From an uncultured Lachnospiraceae bacterium (GTDB lineage: Bacteria > Bacillota > Clostridia > Lachnospirales > Lachnospiraceae): a stretch of 64,000 nt of DNA. The position numbers and the translations under genes were made by a program. Location: contig CAJUHH010000012.1 of NCBI GenBank assembly GCA_910585965.1, positions 62,001 through 126,000 on the forward strand. The letters are read 5' to 3'. Every line of letters starts with the position of its first letter. Position 1 is the first letter of the stretch. Shown here piece after piece: positions 25,825 through 34,365 of the stretch. Below the pieces are notes generated by a model. The model was not told the origin of the DNA and made no database searches. It saw only the letters and a program-made list of their open reading frames with translations.

Positions 25825-27541
25825 GCCGCATATGGGTATTATATATCCCGATATTGCTTCCGCGCTCGCTTTCCTCCGTGCCGTCCAAAATCATTTCCAG
25901 CCTTTCCGGCCTGATTCCCATGCCCGTATCCGACACGGTGAAAATAATGTCCCCGCCTTCCATCCATGCCATAATCACGATGTTTCCTGCCTTTGACTCC
26001 TTTTCAAAAATACCATGCAAAATGGAATTTTCCACAATCGGCTGAAGCACAAGCTTAGGAATTTCGTAATCCATGATTTCATCCGGCACGTCTATGATAA
26101 AATCTATTTTATTCTCGAATCTCATATTTTGCAGTTCCACATACAAGCTCACATGCCGCAGTTCCTCCCCGATAGGAATCGTAATATTCTTCTTCGACAG
26201 GGTCAGTTTATAGAACTTAGACAAAGTCTGAATCGCAACGGATACTTTTTCCTGCTGCCCGCTCTTCGCCAGCCAGTTGATCATATCCAGCATATTATAA
26301 AGGAAATGGGGATTGATCTGCGCCTGCAAGGCCTTTACTTCGGATACCTTCAGTTTCTCCGCCGTTTCCGTCTGCTCCGCCATCAAGTCGTTAATGCGGT
26401 CTACCATCATATTATAATTGCCCACCAGCTGCCCGATCTCATCCTGGTCTTCGTTATTTTCAAATTTTACCGGCATCTTATCCCTGTACTGGTTCATCTT
26501 TTCCACCACTTTGGAAAGCCGCCTCGCTATGCTGCCGGACAAGGCCAGTGCCACGCTGCAGGCTAAAACCGCAAAAAAGAGATACAAGTACATGGTATTG
26601 AACAATACCCTCTGGCTTTCTGTAAATACACTATCCTCCGGAATCACGGACACCAGCCGCCAGTCCGTCTGGCCGATTTCCCGGTAGCCCATATACAAGC
26701 TCTCGCCAAGAATCTGCGCCATCGCAAACTCCTGCGTATCGCCGATCGTCTGCTGGATTGTCTCATACCCCATAAAATATGTCCCGGCCAATACCGGGCT
26801 GGAAGCCGCCACAATGCAGTCCCTGCTGTTGACAATATAATACACGCTGTTCATGCTCGTTAGGTTCTGATACAAAATATTCTGCAAATGTTCCCTCGAA
26901 AAATAAATAGCTATGTAGGCGCACGTCCCCTCCGGGTTCGCAAAATTCGTAAACTTTCTAATATATGCCATATCCCCCAGGTTCTCGATCTCATAGCTGG
27001 TCAGATAGAAACTGGGGCAGAAAAGCGATGTTGTTTTCGGGGAACCGTCAAAAATCCCATGCCAATGGCTCCCCACGACATCTGTAATAGGGGCAATGAT
27101 GCCGGAATTCCCATAATCTTCCGTATCATATTCCTGCTCCGGAAAATAAATTTTTACCGCCTTAATAAATTCCCTGTCAATCACTGCATTCACGCTGCTG
27201 AAAAATTCCCTTGCTTCCTCATCGTTCTTCCGATCCGACAGATACTCCTTAATGTCCGGGGTATAAATCGCCTTGGAAAGAAAGGTGGAGGACGTTATAG
27301 TATCCATTACATGGATCAGCTGGTTTGCCGTTGCCTCCAATGTGCTTTCTGTCTGGTTGACAATCGCCCGCTCCGATTCAATGGCATTCACCTCTATGAT
27401 ATGGGAAAGCCTTCCATAAAGGAACACAAAAAGGACAACGGTCGGAACCAATACCAATATCATATTGGTAATGATGAACTTATATTTTAGTTTCATATTA
27501 TGCAGAAAATAATGCATTGCCGAACGCACTGCCTTAATCAT
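25721..27541 (-). CDS. YesM-type sensor histidine kinase
   Basis: About 606 residues from the ATG at 27541. Membrane helix (about 24-45), a large extracytoplasmic Cache-like sensor of about 270 residues, second helix near 320-340, HAMP, then a His_kinase domain with QAQINPHFLYNMLDMINWLA (phospho-acceptor His after NP) and a HATPase with VENSILHG and DTGMGI. Its start ATG lies inside the last codons of the YesN-type regulator gene, an 8-nt overlap, so its translation should depend on ribosomes finishing that gene, including its in-frame TAG. Ligand is probably a sugar or peptide. Confidence 0.9.
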   Translation of the reverse strand: MIKAVRSAMHYFLHNMKLKYKFIITNMILVLVPTVVLFVFLYGRLSHIIEVNAIESERAIVNQTESTLEATANQLIHVMDTITSSTFLSKAIYTPDIKEYLSDRKNDEEAREFFSSVNAVIDREFIKAVKIYFPEQEYDTEDYGNSGIIAPITDVVGSHWHGIFDGSPKTTSLFCPSFYLTSYEIENLGDMAYIRKFTNFANPEGTCAYIAIYFSREHLQNILYQNLTSMNSVYYIVNSRDCIVAASSPVLAGTYFMGYETIQQTIGDTQEFAMAQILGESLYMGYREIGQTDWRLVSVIPEDSVFTESQRVLFNTMYLYLFFAVLACSVALALSGSIARRLSKVVEKMNQYRDKMPVKFENNEDQDEIGQLVGNYNMMVDRINDLMAEQTETAEKLKVSEVKALQAQINPHFLYNMLDMINWLAKSGQQEKVSVAIQTLSKFYKLTLSKKNITIPIGEELRHVSLYVELQNMRFENKIDFIIDVPDEIMDYEIPKLVLQPIVENSILHGIFEKESKAGNIVIMAWMEGGDIIFTVSDTGMGIRPERLEMILDGTEESERGSNIGIYNTHMRLKYLYGENYGLHFESDYGQGTEVQVRIPAVPQRV

Positions 27542-29141
27542 GGTCCCCACCATCCCCCCGCATAGCCGCAATTTCCTTTTCCCTGTACTCCGAAGGCGAC
27601 ATGCCGCATACTCTTTTAAAAATCTTCCCGAAATAATTGCCGTCGCTGTATCCCACTTTTGCAGAAATATCGATAATCTTATATCTGGGATCTGCCAGCA
27701 GTTTTTTTGCCCTTTCAATACGATATTCCGTCAGATACTAGTTCAACGTCATGCCCGTATCATTTTTAAACAGAGTGCAGACATAAGAAGAGGAAAGCAT
27801 TACATGGGCGCTGATATCTTTCACGGACAATGTTTCATCCTGGTATCTGTCTGCAATAAATTGTTTAATGAAATATACGGTGGAACTGTTCTCCCCCTGA
27901 TTTTTCGCTGAGGCGAAGAACAGGGAAATTCTTTCCTTTAATAATTCCTGCAATTCATAAATTGACTCGCAGGCAGAAATATGCCCCCACAAACTGTTAT
28001 CCGATTCCCCGGTATCCCCTGTCTGTATCTGCAAAGCCTTATAGCTCTCCCTGATCACGGCAAACAGTTTATAATACAAATCTTTTACCTGATTAGGAAG
28101 AACGTTTTTTATACTGGTCAATCTGGAAATCATTTCCTCCAATAAGGCAAACGATTCTTTTTCATCCTTGTGCAAAAGACACTCTCCCAGCCGATTCTCC
28201 ATATCCAGCTCATCCAGGTCATGGAATGCCTCGTAACTATCCCTGTGCTTGTAAATACGATAGGTATTATCCTTGCTGAAAAAAGAATTCTGCAATTCAA
28301 TCACTGCGGAATTATAGGAATTATGGATCTCTTTCATCCCTTCCACATTTTTCCCGAATACCATATGGTAATGCATGGATAAAGGCTTTAAAACCGCTTC
28401 CAAACGTCTTCCCAACGCCTCCTTTTCCCTGTCCGTACATCTTTTCATCCCCCATATATGGTAAAAAAGCAAGCTTTCCTGCCGAACGGAATGAATTTCT
28501 TTGAAGCCCATGGACTCCAAAACTTCCGAGATGTAAGGCGTTACCATCTTTTCCAGTCCTCCCCCCATTCCTACCGGCATATCTCTCAAATGATAAAACT
28601 GAATCAAAAAAGTAAAAAAAAGCGTATGCCTGTCTGCCGGAAATGCAAATTCCATTTCCTCCCATTTCACCGGCGGCATATCCATCCGGGGAGCCATCGC
28701 CAGCCTCGCCGCCAGGGCGGAACGGGACATGGAAATGGACAAGGCTTTGATCCCTGCCGTTTCCCTTGCCTCTGCTACCTCCCTGCATGCCCTGCGGACC
28801 GCCTCCTTGATCTCCTCTAGGTCGATCGGCTTTTCCACATAACTTACCGCCTTCAGTTTAATAGCTGCTTTTAAATATTCCTTATCCGAATAACCGCTCA
28901 TAAAAATAATGCTGACATTCCCGTTATCGGCCTGTAACTTTTCCGCCATCTCGATCCCTGTCATCCTCGGCATCCGCACATCGCTCAGCACGATATCCGG
29001 CCGGAATGCTTTGGACAATTCATAGCCATGGAGTCCGTCGTCCGCCTGTGCCACCGCATCGATCCCCAGCTCCCCCCACTCGATACTATTCACCAAGCCA
29101 TCCCTCGTCAATTTTTCATCATCCACGATCATAAGCTTCAT
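27534..29141 (-). CDS. YesN-type response regulator (AraC output) with an in-frame TAG
   Basis: 535 codons if TAG is read as sense. Receiver domain with Asp around 54 (IVLSDVRMPRMTGIE), a long middle region, and an AraC DNA-binding domain. The frame is interrupted only by TAG at 27738-27740 (codon 468), between the two helix-turn-helices: TGMTLN, TAG, YLTEYRIERAKKLL, then a complete second half (ISAKVGYSDGNYFGKIFKRV). Ending at TAG would remove the second DNA-binding motif and uncouple the kinase gene. The position commonly holds polar residues, and CAG (Gln) is one change away. Either a readthrough gene or a very recent nonsense mutation. Confidence 0.85.
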
Positions 29142-29186
29142 CTAACGCTCTCTCTTTCCGGCTTCTTCCTAACACTTTTCGCCCAA

Positions 29187-29215
29187 AGTATACTATAGCC
29201 TGTTTGTAAAATCAA
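29187..29215 (-). promoter_or_regulatory. Promoter of the YesN/YesM operon
   Basis: TTGATT (29210-29215) and TATACT (29187-29192) on the minus strand with a 17-bp spacer, about 45 bp upstream of the regulator start. Palindromic element C ends 30 bp further upstream. Confidence 0.55.
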
Positions 29216-29244
29216 TATTTCTTGCCCGACGCGTACGCACATAT

Positions 29245-29612
29245 GCACGGGAATCAGTTTTCGCGGGTGGGAGGGGGTGCGGGTGTGTGGGGAGAGGGGA
29301 GGCAAACTGCGGCGGCCGGGAACGGGGCCTGACGGGGGCTGGCATTTTCTGCTGGAGCTTTCAATCAGATTTCACTAATGAAATGGATGGGGGTCGTGAA
29401 ACCGATCGGGTTAAAATTGCCATCCATGGCAATTTCACCCTGGGGATTCGACCATTTCATAAGTGAACTATTTCATAAATGAAATTACTGATTGTACGCA
29501 ACAGCAGAAAATGCCAGCCCCCTCAGGCCCCGTTCCCGGCCGCCGCAATTTGCCTCCCTCCTCTCCCCACACACCCGCACCCCCTCCCACCCGCGAAAAC
29601 TGATTCCCGTGC
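29245..29612. repeat. Long palindromic element, copy C (368 bp, inverted)
   Basis: Arms of about 125 bp that are nearly perfect complements of each other (GCACGGGAATCAG at both ends) but unrelated in their middle to copies A, B and D. The core is recognisable in the opposite orientation: GCTGGAGC now lies on the left and the TTGCGTACAATCAG side on the right. The CCAT/ATGG hairpin is kept, the terminator-like hairpin is missing, and the ATTTCAT hairpin on one side is duplicated. It lies in a 950-bp gene-free region. Confidence 0.85.
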
Positions 29613-29635
29613 CTCCCATAATTCCACTTTGCGAA

Positions 29636-29722
29636 AGGCGTAAAACTTAGTGCTTCTCCGCGAAGCAACCTTTACTGCGAGCATAAATTGCCGCAAGCAA
29701 TTAAAAGTTCTTCTCACATTAC
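29636..29722. repeat. Degenerate copy of the hairpin repeat family
   Basis: Sequence such as CGCGAAGCAACCTTTACTGCGAGC and AAAAGTTCTTCTCACATTA resembles the first hairpin and tail of the 17.5-kb repeat units, with an added TTGCCGCAAGCAA stem. The match is partial, and the outer stem no longer pairs well. It sits between palindromic elements C and D. Confidence 0.5.
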
Positions 29723-29724
29723 CA

Positions 29725-30067
29725 GTCCCCGGGAAACCATTTTTGCAGAAACGGCGGCGCGCCCAAACGACCCGGGGCAGGGGAAGAGGCTGGGAAGGAC
29801 GGGGTTTTCGGCTGTTGCGTACAATCAGCCATTTTACTTATGAAATGGTCGAAACCCCAGGGTAAAATTGCCATGGATGGCAATTTTAGGAAAAGAGGAC
29901 ATGGATGTCCTTCTTTTCCGCCCCGATCGGTTCCACAATGCCCACCCATTTCATTAGTAAAATCTGATTGGAAGCCCCAGCCGAAACCCCCGTCCTTCCC
30001 AGCCCCTTCCCCTGCCCCGGGTCGTTTGGGCTCGCCGCCGTTTCTGCAAAAATGGTTTCCCGGGGAC
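29725..30067. repeat. Long palindromic element, copy D (343 bp)
   Basis: Ends are an exact 24-bp inverted repeat beginning GTCCCCGGGAAACC. Arms of about 90 bp differ from one another at only about three positions and are unrelated in sequence to copies A-C beyond a short CCATTTTTGCAG block. The core matches A and B: TTGCGTACAATCAG on the left, the CCAT/ATGG hairpin, and a terminator-like hairpin AAAAGAGGACA/TGTCCTTCTTTT with compensated change. It begins 25 bp after the stop of the isomerase-like gene and is separated from copy C by 112 bp. Confidence 0.87.
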
Positions 30068-30092
30068 GTCCTATTAGCTTATTTACCCTAGA

Positions 30093-31595
30093 TTATCTAT
30101 CCAGAGTAACAGACCTTATCCCCAAAAGATCTGCCGTTTTCTCAAACAATCTCCCATTATGCCCCACGCTCATGGCAAAATGGTGCGTAGGCGCTTCAGC
30201 GAACCATTCATCCATGTAAGAATCCGGGTCTTTGCGAAATCTTACATGAGTCTGCGTATTGCCGATTGTCATGATCGGGGCATTGACAGCTTCCGCTTCT
30301 GTGATTATGAATTTCAACCGTCCGTCAGCGGTCTGCGTGCAGCCGAGGGTGGTTATGGCTCCTGCACGTACTTTTGCCTCTACGGAAACACCGGTTCCTT
30401 GCTTTCCATGGTATACGCCGAGTCCCCGAAGCAGCGGCCTGCCTTGGGCGATCGCCAGGTGGAAGGGACCGTCATGCCCCAATAATATCGTGCCTTCTTC
30501 GTAATCCGTCACGACGATCTCGCAGAAGGATCCTCCTTTTCCAAGAATATCGCAGATTTTCATGGCAAGGCAGGTCTTCAGATCCCCTTCCCCGGCACAG
30601 GGGATTCCTTTTGCCGTCAGCAGGGAATGGCCTACGATAAATCCTGACTGCAATTTCTCATATTCCCCGTCCTTTGATCCATGGTAATAATATGCCAGGC
30701 CGTCCAGATGATATTCTTTTACCAGGCACTCCTGCGCAGCGGCTACTTTTGCTGACCAGTCCAGCTGCTCTTTGGAAGGTTTTTTCGCCAGCGGGTCAGC
30801 CGATACATCGTCGCTGATCAGGAAAAATTCCCCGATTTCCTTTCGTTTTTCCTCTATTTCCTCCTCCGTCACCGCTTGCATCATTCGGTCCAGGTCGCAC
30901 ATTTCCAGTAATTCCACATGCGCCCCCATCTGTGCCTGGATCATCGTAAAATCCGAGTACAGATCCAGCATGCCGCTGTAATTATTGCCCAGAAAACCAA
31001 AACGGCAATAGGACAGCGCCGCTTTTACCTCTGCCGCCTGTACCCATTCCCCAATTTCCTTCCAAGCCCTTTTTGCTTCCGGCCGATTCGCCGTATTTTC
31101 ATCCGTTGCCGATATCTCCGGCGTAGTATTCATCCCTAACAGCCCGTTGATACAACGGTAGGCGATTCCCGCCCGATGGAAAGCATTGGCAATTTCCGGC
31201 ACAGGACAGGCCCCGCAATGGGCCAGCTATTCCCCTGTGGATGTCTTCTGGTAATTGATCTGTGCCGTAGGCTGGAGATTTAAAATCACCACGGGAGCCT
31301 TGCAGATCTGATGGACTGGAAGCACGGACGCGCTGGTGACATAAGTACCCGCATGGGCAAAAATAAGACCCACGCCTTTTTCATTAAAAAACTCCCCGCA
31401 TTTTCTTCCCTCTTCCTCGCAGTCCACCAGGCCGTAGAAAGAAACTTCCGCCCCCATATCACTTACTTTTTTTGCTATAAATTCCCCATAGCCGATCATT
31501 CTCTCCCGCAGCCCCTCAAACTGGCTCCAGTCAGTCTTCAGCCCCATCGTGTAAATCCCGATCTTCGGTTTTCTCGTTTCTTTTATTTTTTCCAT
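30093..31595 (-). CDS. L-fucose/L-arabinose isomerase-family protein with an in-frame TAG
   Basis: 500 codons if TAG is read as sense. The N-terminal part (KIGIYTMGLKTDWSQFEGL, FAHAGTYVTSASVLPV, LNLQPTAQINY) and the remainder (LAHCGACPVPEIANAF, DYEEGTILLGHDGPFHLA) together match the length and layout of fucose isomerase-like proteins. Only TAG at 31227-31229 (codon 123, TSTGE-TAG-LAHCGAC) interrupts it; Gln (CAG) or Trp (TGG) are each one change away. The ATG at 31595 has GGAGG 5 nt upstream. It follows rhaM in the rhamnose transport operon, beyond a terminator-like hairpin, and may handle a related deoxy-sugar or aldose. Confidence 0.8.
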
Positions 31596-31604
31596 ACTAA
31601 CCTC

Positions 31605-31733
31605 CATGATTCCGCTTCGCGGAATCACAAATCTTGATGAAAAATGCCTCTTTTCAGGCATTTTTCGGTGTGAAGTCTTAGAAGTTCTTGGCGAAGCACC
31701 CACTGGTGCGAGCCTTAGAACTTCTCTTCACAC
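31605..31733. repeat. Hairpin repeat unit (same family as the csoR-copA array)
   Basis: One unit: GATTCCGC-TTC-GCGGAATC stem, GAAAAATGCC/GGCATTTTTC stem, and the GAAGTTCT/AGAACTTC hairpin with inner CACC/GGTG; the AGACTTGC hairpin is shortened. It lies directly upstream of the ribosome-binding site of the isomerase-like gene, the same place the 17.5-kb array has relative to copA. Confidence 0.8.
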
Positions 31734-31748
31734 TCTTTTCCTCGAAAG

Positions 31749-31796
31749 AAAGAGGGCTTTCTCAAGCCGCTTTGGGACTCAAAGAATGCCCTCTTT
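31749..31796 (-). terminator. Terminator-like hairpin after rhaM
   Basis: A 9-bp stem AAAGAGGGC/GCCCTCTTT with a 30-nt interior, followed on the minus strand by CTTTC. It lies 40 bp after the rhaM stop and may limit transcription into the isomerase-like gene. Confidence 0.6.
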
Positions 31797-31836
31797 ACAA
31801 AAATTCTTATTCTTGGCCGACAGATGCCTTCTCCCC

Positions 31837-32151
31837 TTAGTTTAAATGGAACAAGGGTTTCAGGTCATGGCACACCGGACTGTTATCCGGATTGGTTTCC
31901 ATAATATCCGCCATAAAGTCCCACCATTTGCGGTTGATCTCCGTGTCCGCCCCTTTGCTCCATAGCTCTTCGTCTTCGATTTCAATATAACCGAAGAGAA
32001 TCAGCGTCTCCGGGTCAAGCGCAATCGTGTAATTTCTGCCGCCGTGTTCATGAATCATGTCAATCATCTCCGGCCAAAGCTGGTTATGCCTTTTCTCATA
32101 TTCCGCTTCCATGCCCGGATACAATTTCATTTTAAACGTTTTAATCATCAT
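31837..32151 (-). CDS. rhaM: L-rhamnose mutarotase
   Basis: 104 residues matching the whole RhaM family: MKLYPGMEAEYEKRHNQLWP near the start with the catalytic-region His, IALDPETLILFGYIE in the middle, and WWDFMADIMETNPDNSP near the end. It speeds interconversion of alpha- and beta-L-rhamnose so that the isomerase can use either. It follows the transporter binding-protein gene by 11 nt in the same operon. This gene is the best evidence that the adjacent ABC transporter carries rhamnose. Confidence 0.94.
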   Translation of the reverse strand: MMIKTFKMKLYPGMEAEYEKRHNQLWPEMIDMIHEHGGRNYTIALDPETLILFGYIEIEDEELWSKGADTEINRKWWDFMADIMETNPDNSPVCHDLKPLFHLN

Positions 32152-32162
32152 TCCTATCCCTT

Positions 32163-33287
32163 TTAATATACGGATTTCCAGTCGTCAATATTGTCAGGCG
32201 TAAATGCAAAAGGAGGTCCAACGATAATTTCTGTGCCGCCGTCAGAAGCTTCCGTAATTTCATAATTTCCCATTTCCCCTGCGGTAAAAGTCTCGCCTGC
32301 CGCGCCCGTGATATCGCCGTTTACCAGCGCTACGGATGTATAAGCGCCAAGGCGTCCTACATCAATAGGATTCCACAGGTACATATAAGGACATACATTA
32401 TCTGCTCCGATATAATCCGCCATTTCGGAAGGAAGGCCAAGGCCTGTCAGCTTCACATCGGATCCTTTATCCTGAAGCACGCCTGCAGCCGCCATAATGC
32501 CTACTGTCGTAGGAGCACAGATGACTTTCAGATCCGGGTAGTTGGTCAGCAATGCCTGTGTCTGGTCAACGGATTTCTGGTATTCATCATCGCCATAAGC
32601 CACTTCTACCAGTTCAAGCCCTGCATAGTCTTCGCCTTCCATCACTTCCTTCATAGCAGCGATCCATGCATTCTGGTTGGAAGCCTGGCTGGTTGCGGAA
32701 AGAATCGCCCACTGGCCTTCCCCTCCTGCCAGATCTTTTACCGCATCCATCAGAGTCTGTCCGATAATCTGCGTGCCTGCCTGGTTTACGTGGGTCAGAC
32801 GGCTTGCCGCATTCAGCGTGGAATCCAAAGAAATAATTTTGATTCCCTGGGATGCCGCCTGCTCGCAAACCGGCTGCAAAGCATCCTGATCGTTTGCCGC
32901 TACGGCGATTGCGCTTACGTTCTGCGCGATCAGTTCATTGATCGTCGTGATCTGCGCGTCTGCTGTCGCCGATTCGGGATGGCGGATGATAATCTGGCTG
33001 TCCGAATATCCCATCGCCTTCATTGCCTCTTCAAAGCCCGCCGCTTCCCTTTCATTATAAGGGTTGCCAGCTGACTTCGTCACGAGGGCAAACGTTCCTT
33101 CGCCCGCCGCCGCTGCTTCTCCTTCCGCTGCCGGAGCCGCTTCCTCCGCAGGAGCCTCCTCCTCCGCTGCCGGAGCCTCTTCCGCTGCCGCCGGAGCCGA
33201 TGCCTGTTCCGGCGCGGAACCGCATCCTGCCAGCAATGCGCCGACCATGCTTGCCGCAAGTAATACGCTTAATACTTTTTTCTTCAT
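32163..33287 (-). CDS. rhaS: Sugar ABC transporter substrate-binding lipoprotein (rhamnose)
   Basis: 374 residues. Lipoprotein signal MKKKVLSVLLAASMVGALLAG with the lipid-bearing Cys just after, then an unusual Ala/Glu-rich linker of about 45 residues, then a periplasmic-binding fold of the Peripla_BP_4 type (FALVTKSAGNPYNEREAAGF, VAANDQDALQPVCEQA, SLDSTLNAASRLTHV). It captures sugar outside the cell for the two permeases. It is placed between the permease genes and rhaM. Rhamnose is inferred from context. Confidence 0.88.
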   Translation of the reverse strand: MKKKVLSVLLAASMVGALLAGCGSAPEQASAPAAAEEAPAAEEEAPAEEAAPAAEGEAAAAGEGTFALVTKSAGNPYNEREAAGFEEAMKAMGYSDSQIIIRHPESATADAQITTINELIAQNVSAIAVAANDQDALQPVCEQAASQGIKIISLDSTLNAASRLTHVNQAGTQIIGQTLMDAVKDLAGGEGQWAILSATSQASNQNAWIAAMKEVMEGEDYAGLELVEVAYGDDEYQKSVDQTQALLTNYPDLKVICAPTTVGIMAAAGVLQDKGSDVKLTGLGLPSEMADYIGADNVCPYMYLWNPIDVGRLGAYTSVALVNGDITGAAGETFTAGEMGNYEITEASDGGTEIIVGPPFAFTPDNIDDWKSVY

Positions 33288-33357
33288 TCCTTCATTCCTC
33301 CCATTTTTATAATGATGAATTTATACAAAGCAGTGATACTGCCTGGTATCATAAGGT

Positions 33358-34365
33358 TTATACCGTTTTCTTCTTTATTTTGATCATCGACTTCATATTC
33401 GGGAGCATTACGGTAATAATCAGCAATGCACCGATAACAACCAGCATAAACTGGGATGCGATATTGACAAGCCCTAACCCATATCTCAACATTCCTACGA
33501 TGAAGATGGCAAGGATGAGGCCGGGAAACCTTCCTTTTCCCCCGTCTGTACTGAACCCGCCAAGTACAGCCATGGCAATCGCTTCCATTTCATAGCCCGT
33601 GGCAATATCAGCTCTCGTGCTTCCCATTCTCGCCGCCAGAAAGATTGCCGTCACCGCCGCAAAGGTTCCTGTCAGGGTAAACACGATCATGCGAATCTTC
33701 TGTACTTTGATTCCGGCATATTCTGCCGCCAGCTTATTTGCCCCGATCGCATACAGCCTTCTTCCAAAAAAAGTCTTATGCAGCACAAAGCCAAAAACAA
33801 CCGCGCATACAATAAAGCAGATCAACATAATCGGAACAATCCCGACTTTCCCCCAGTACAGATTGGAAAACCACTTTACGCTGGAAAGCCCGCCCCTCGC
33901 TTCGTCGCCGAGCATCGCTTCCGCAATACCTCTATAAAGTATCTGCGTCCCAAGCGTAACGATCATCGGGGCCAGTTCCGTAAATTTTGTCAAAATCAAC
34001 CCATTGATCGCGCCGCAAATCGTTCCCGTCAGAAGGCATATGAGAATGCAAGCCCCCATAGGCACGCCCAGGTTATAAAAATATGCCAGCATGACTGCCG
34101 AAAGGCAGGCGGTAGATCCGACCGAGATATCAATGTCGCCCAGCACTAAGATATAGGCCATCGGCAATGCCACAAATGCTTTTTCAAGGAAGGAGTTTGT
34201 CGCGTTGAACAATCCTGCGCTGCTTAAATAATACTCGGAAATACTGGCATTCATAATATTGATGCCGATAAAAAGGATCACCAGCAGCCATTCCCATTGC
34301 AGGAAAAATTTCTTCCAGGAAAAAGGCTGTTCTGCAACAATCGTTCTGCCTGATTTTGTCGCCAT
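33358..34365 (-). CDS. Rhamnose ABC transporter permease
   Basis: 335 residues, about nine to ten hydrophobic helices, BPD_transp_2 family as in ribose/rhamnose-type transporters. The conserved GDIDISVGSTACLSAVMLAY and IDGLILTKF-like loop (GAINGLILTKF) are present, as is EMEAIAMAVLGGFSTDGGKG, the contact for the ATPase. It overlaps the second permease gene by 3 nt, so the two are translated together as a heterodimeric channel. The binding-protein gene follows 70 bp later. Confidence 0.9.
   Translation of the reverse strand: MATKSGRTIVAEQPFSWKKFFLQWEWLLVILFIGINIMNASISEYYLSSAGLFNATNSFLEKAFVALPMAYILVLGDIDISVGSTACLSAVMLAYFYNLGVPMGACILICLLTGTICGAINGLILTKFTELAPMIVTLGTQILYRGIAEAMLGDEARGGLSSVKWFSNLYWGKVGIVPIMLICFIVCAVVFGFVLHKTFFGRRLYAIGANKLAAEYAGIKVQKIRMIVFTLTGTFAAVTAIFLAARMGSTRADIATGYEMEAIAMAVLGGFSTDGGKGRFPGLILAIFIVGMLRYGLGLVNIASQFMLVVIGALLIITVMLPNMKSMIKIKKKTV

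Noticed and set aside
18317..30067. Insertion sequences or prophage as the source of the palindromes
   Set aside because: No transposase, integrase or phage gene is present, and no target-site duplications were found at the element ends by eye. A non-autonomous element moved by a distant enzyme cannot be excluded.
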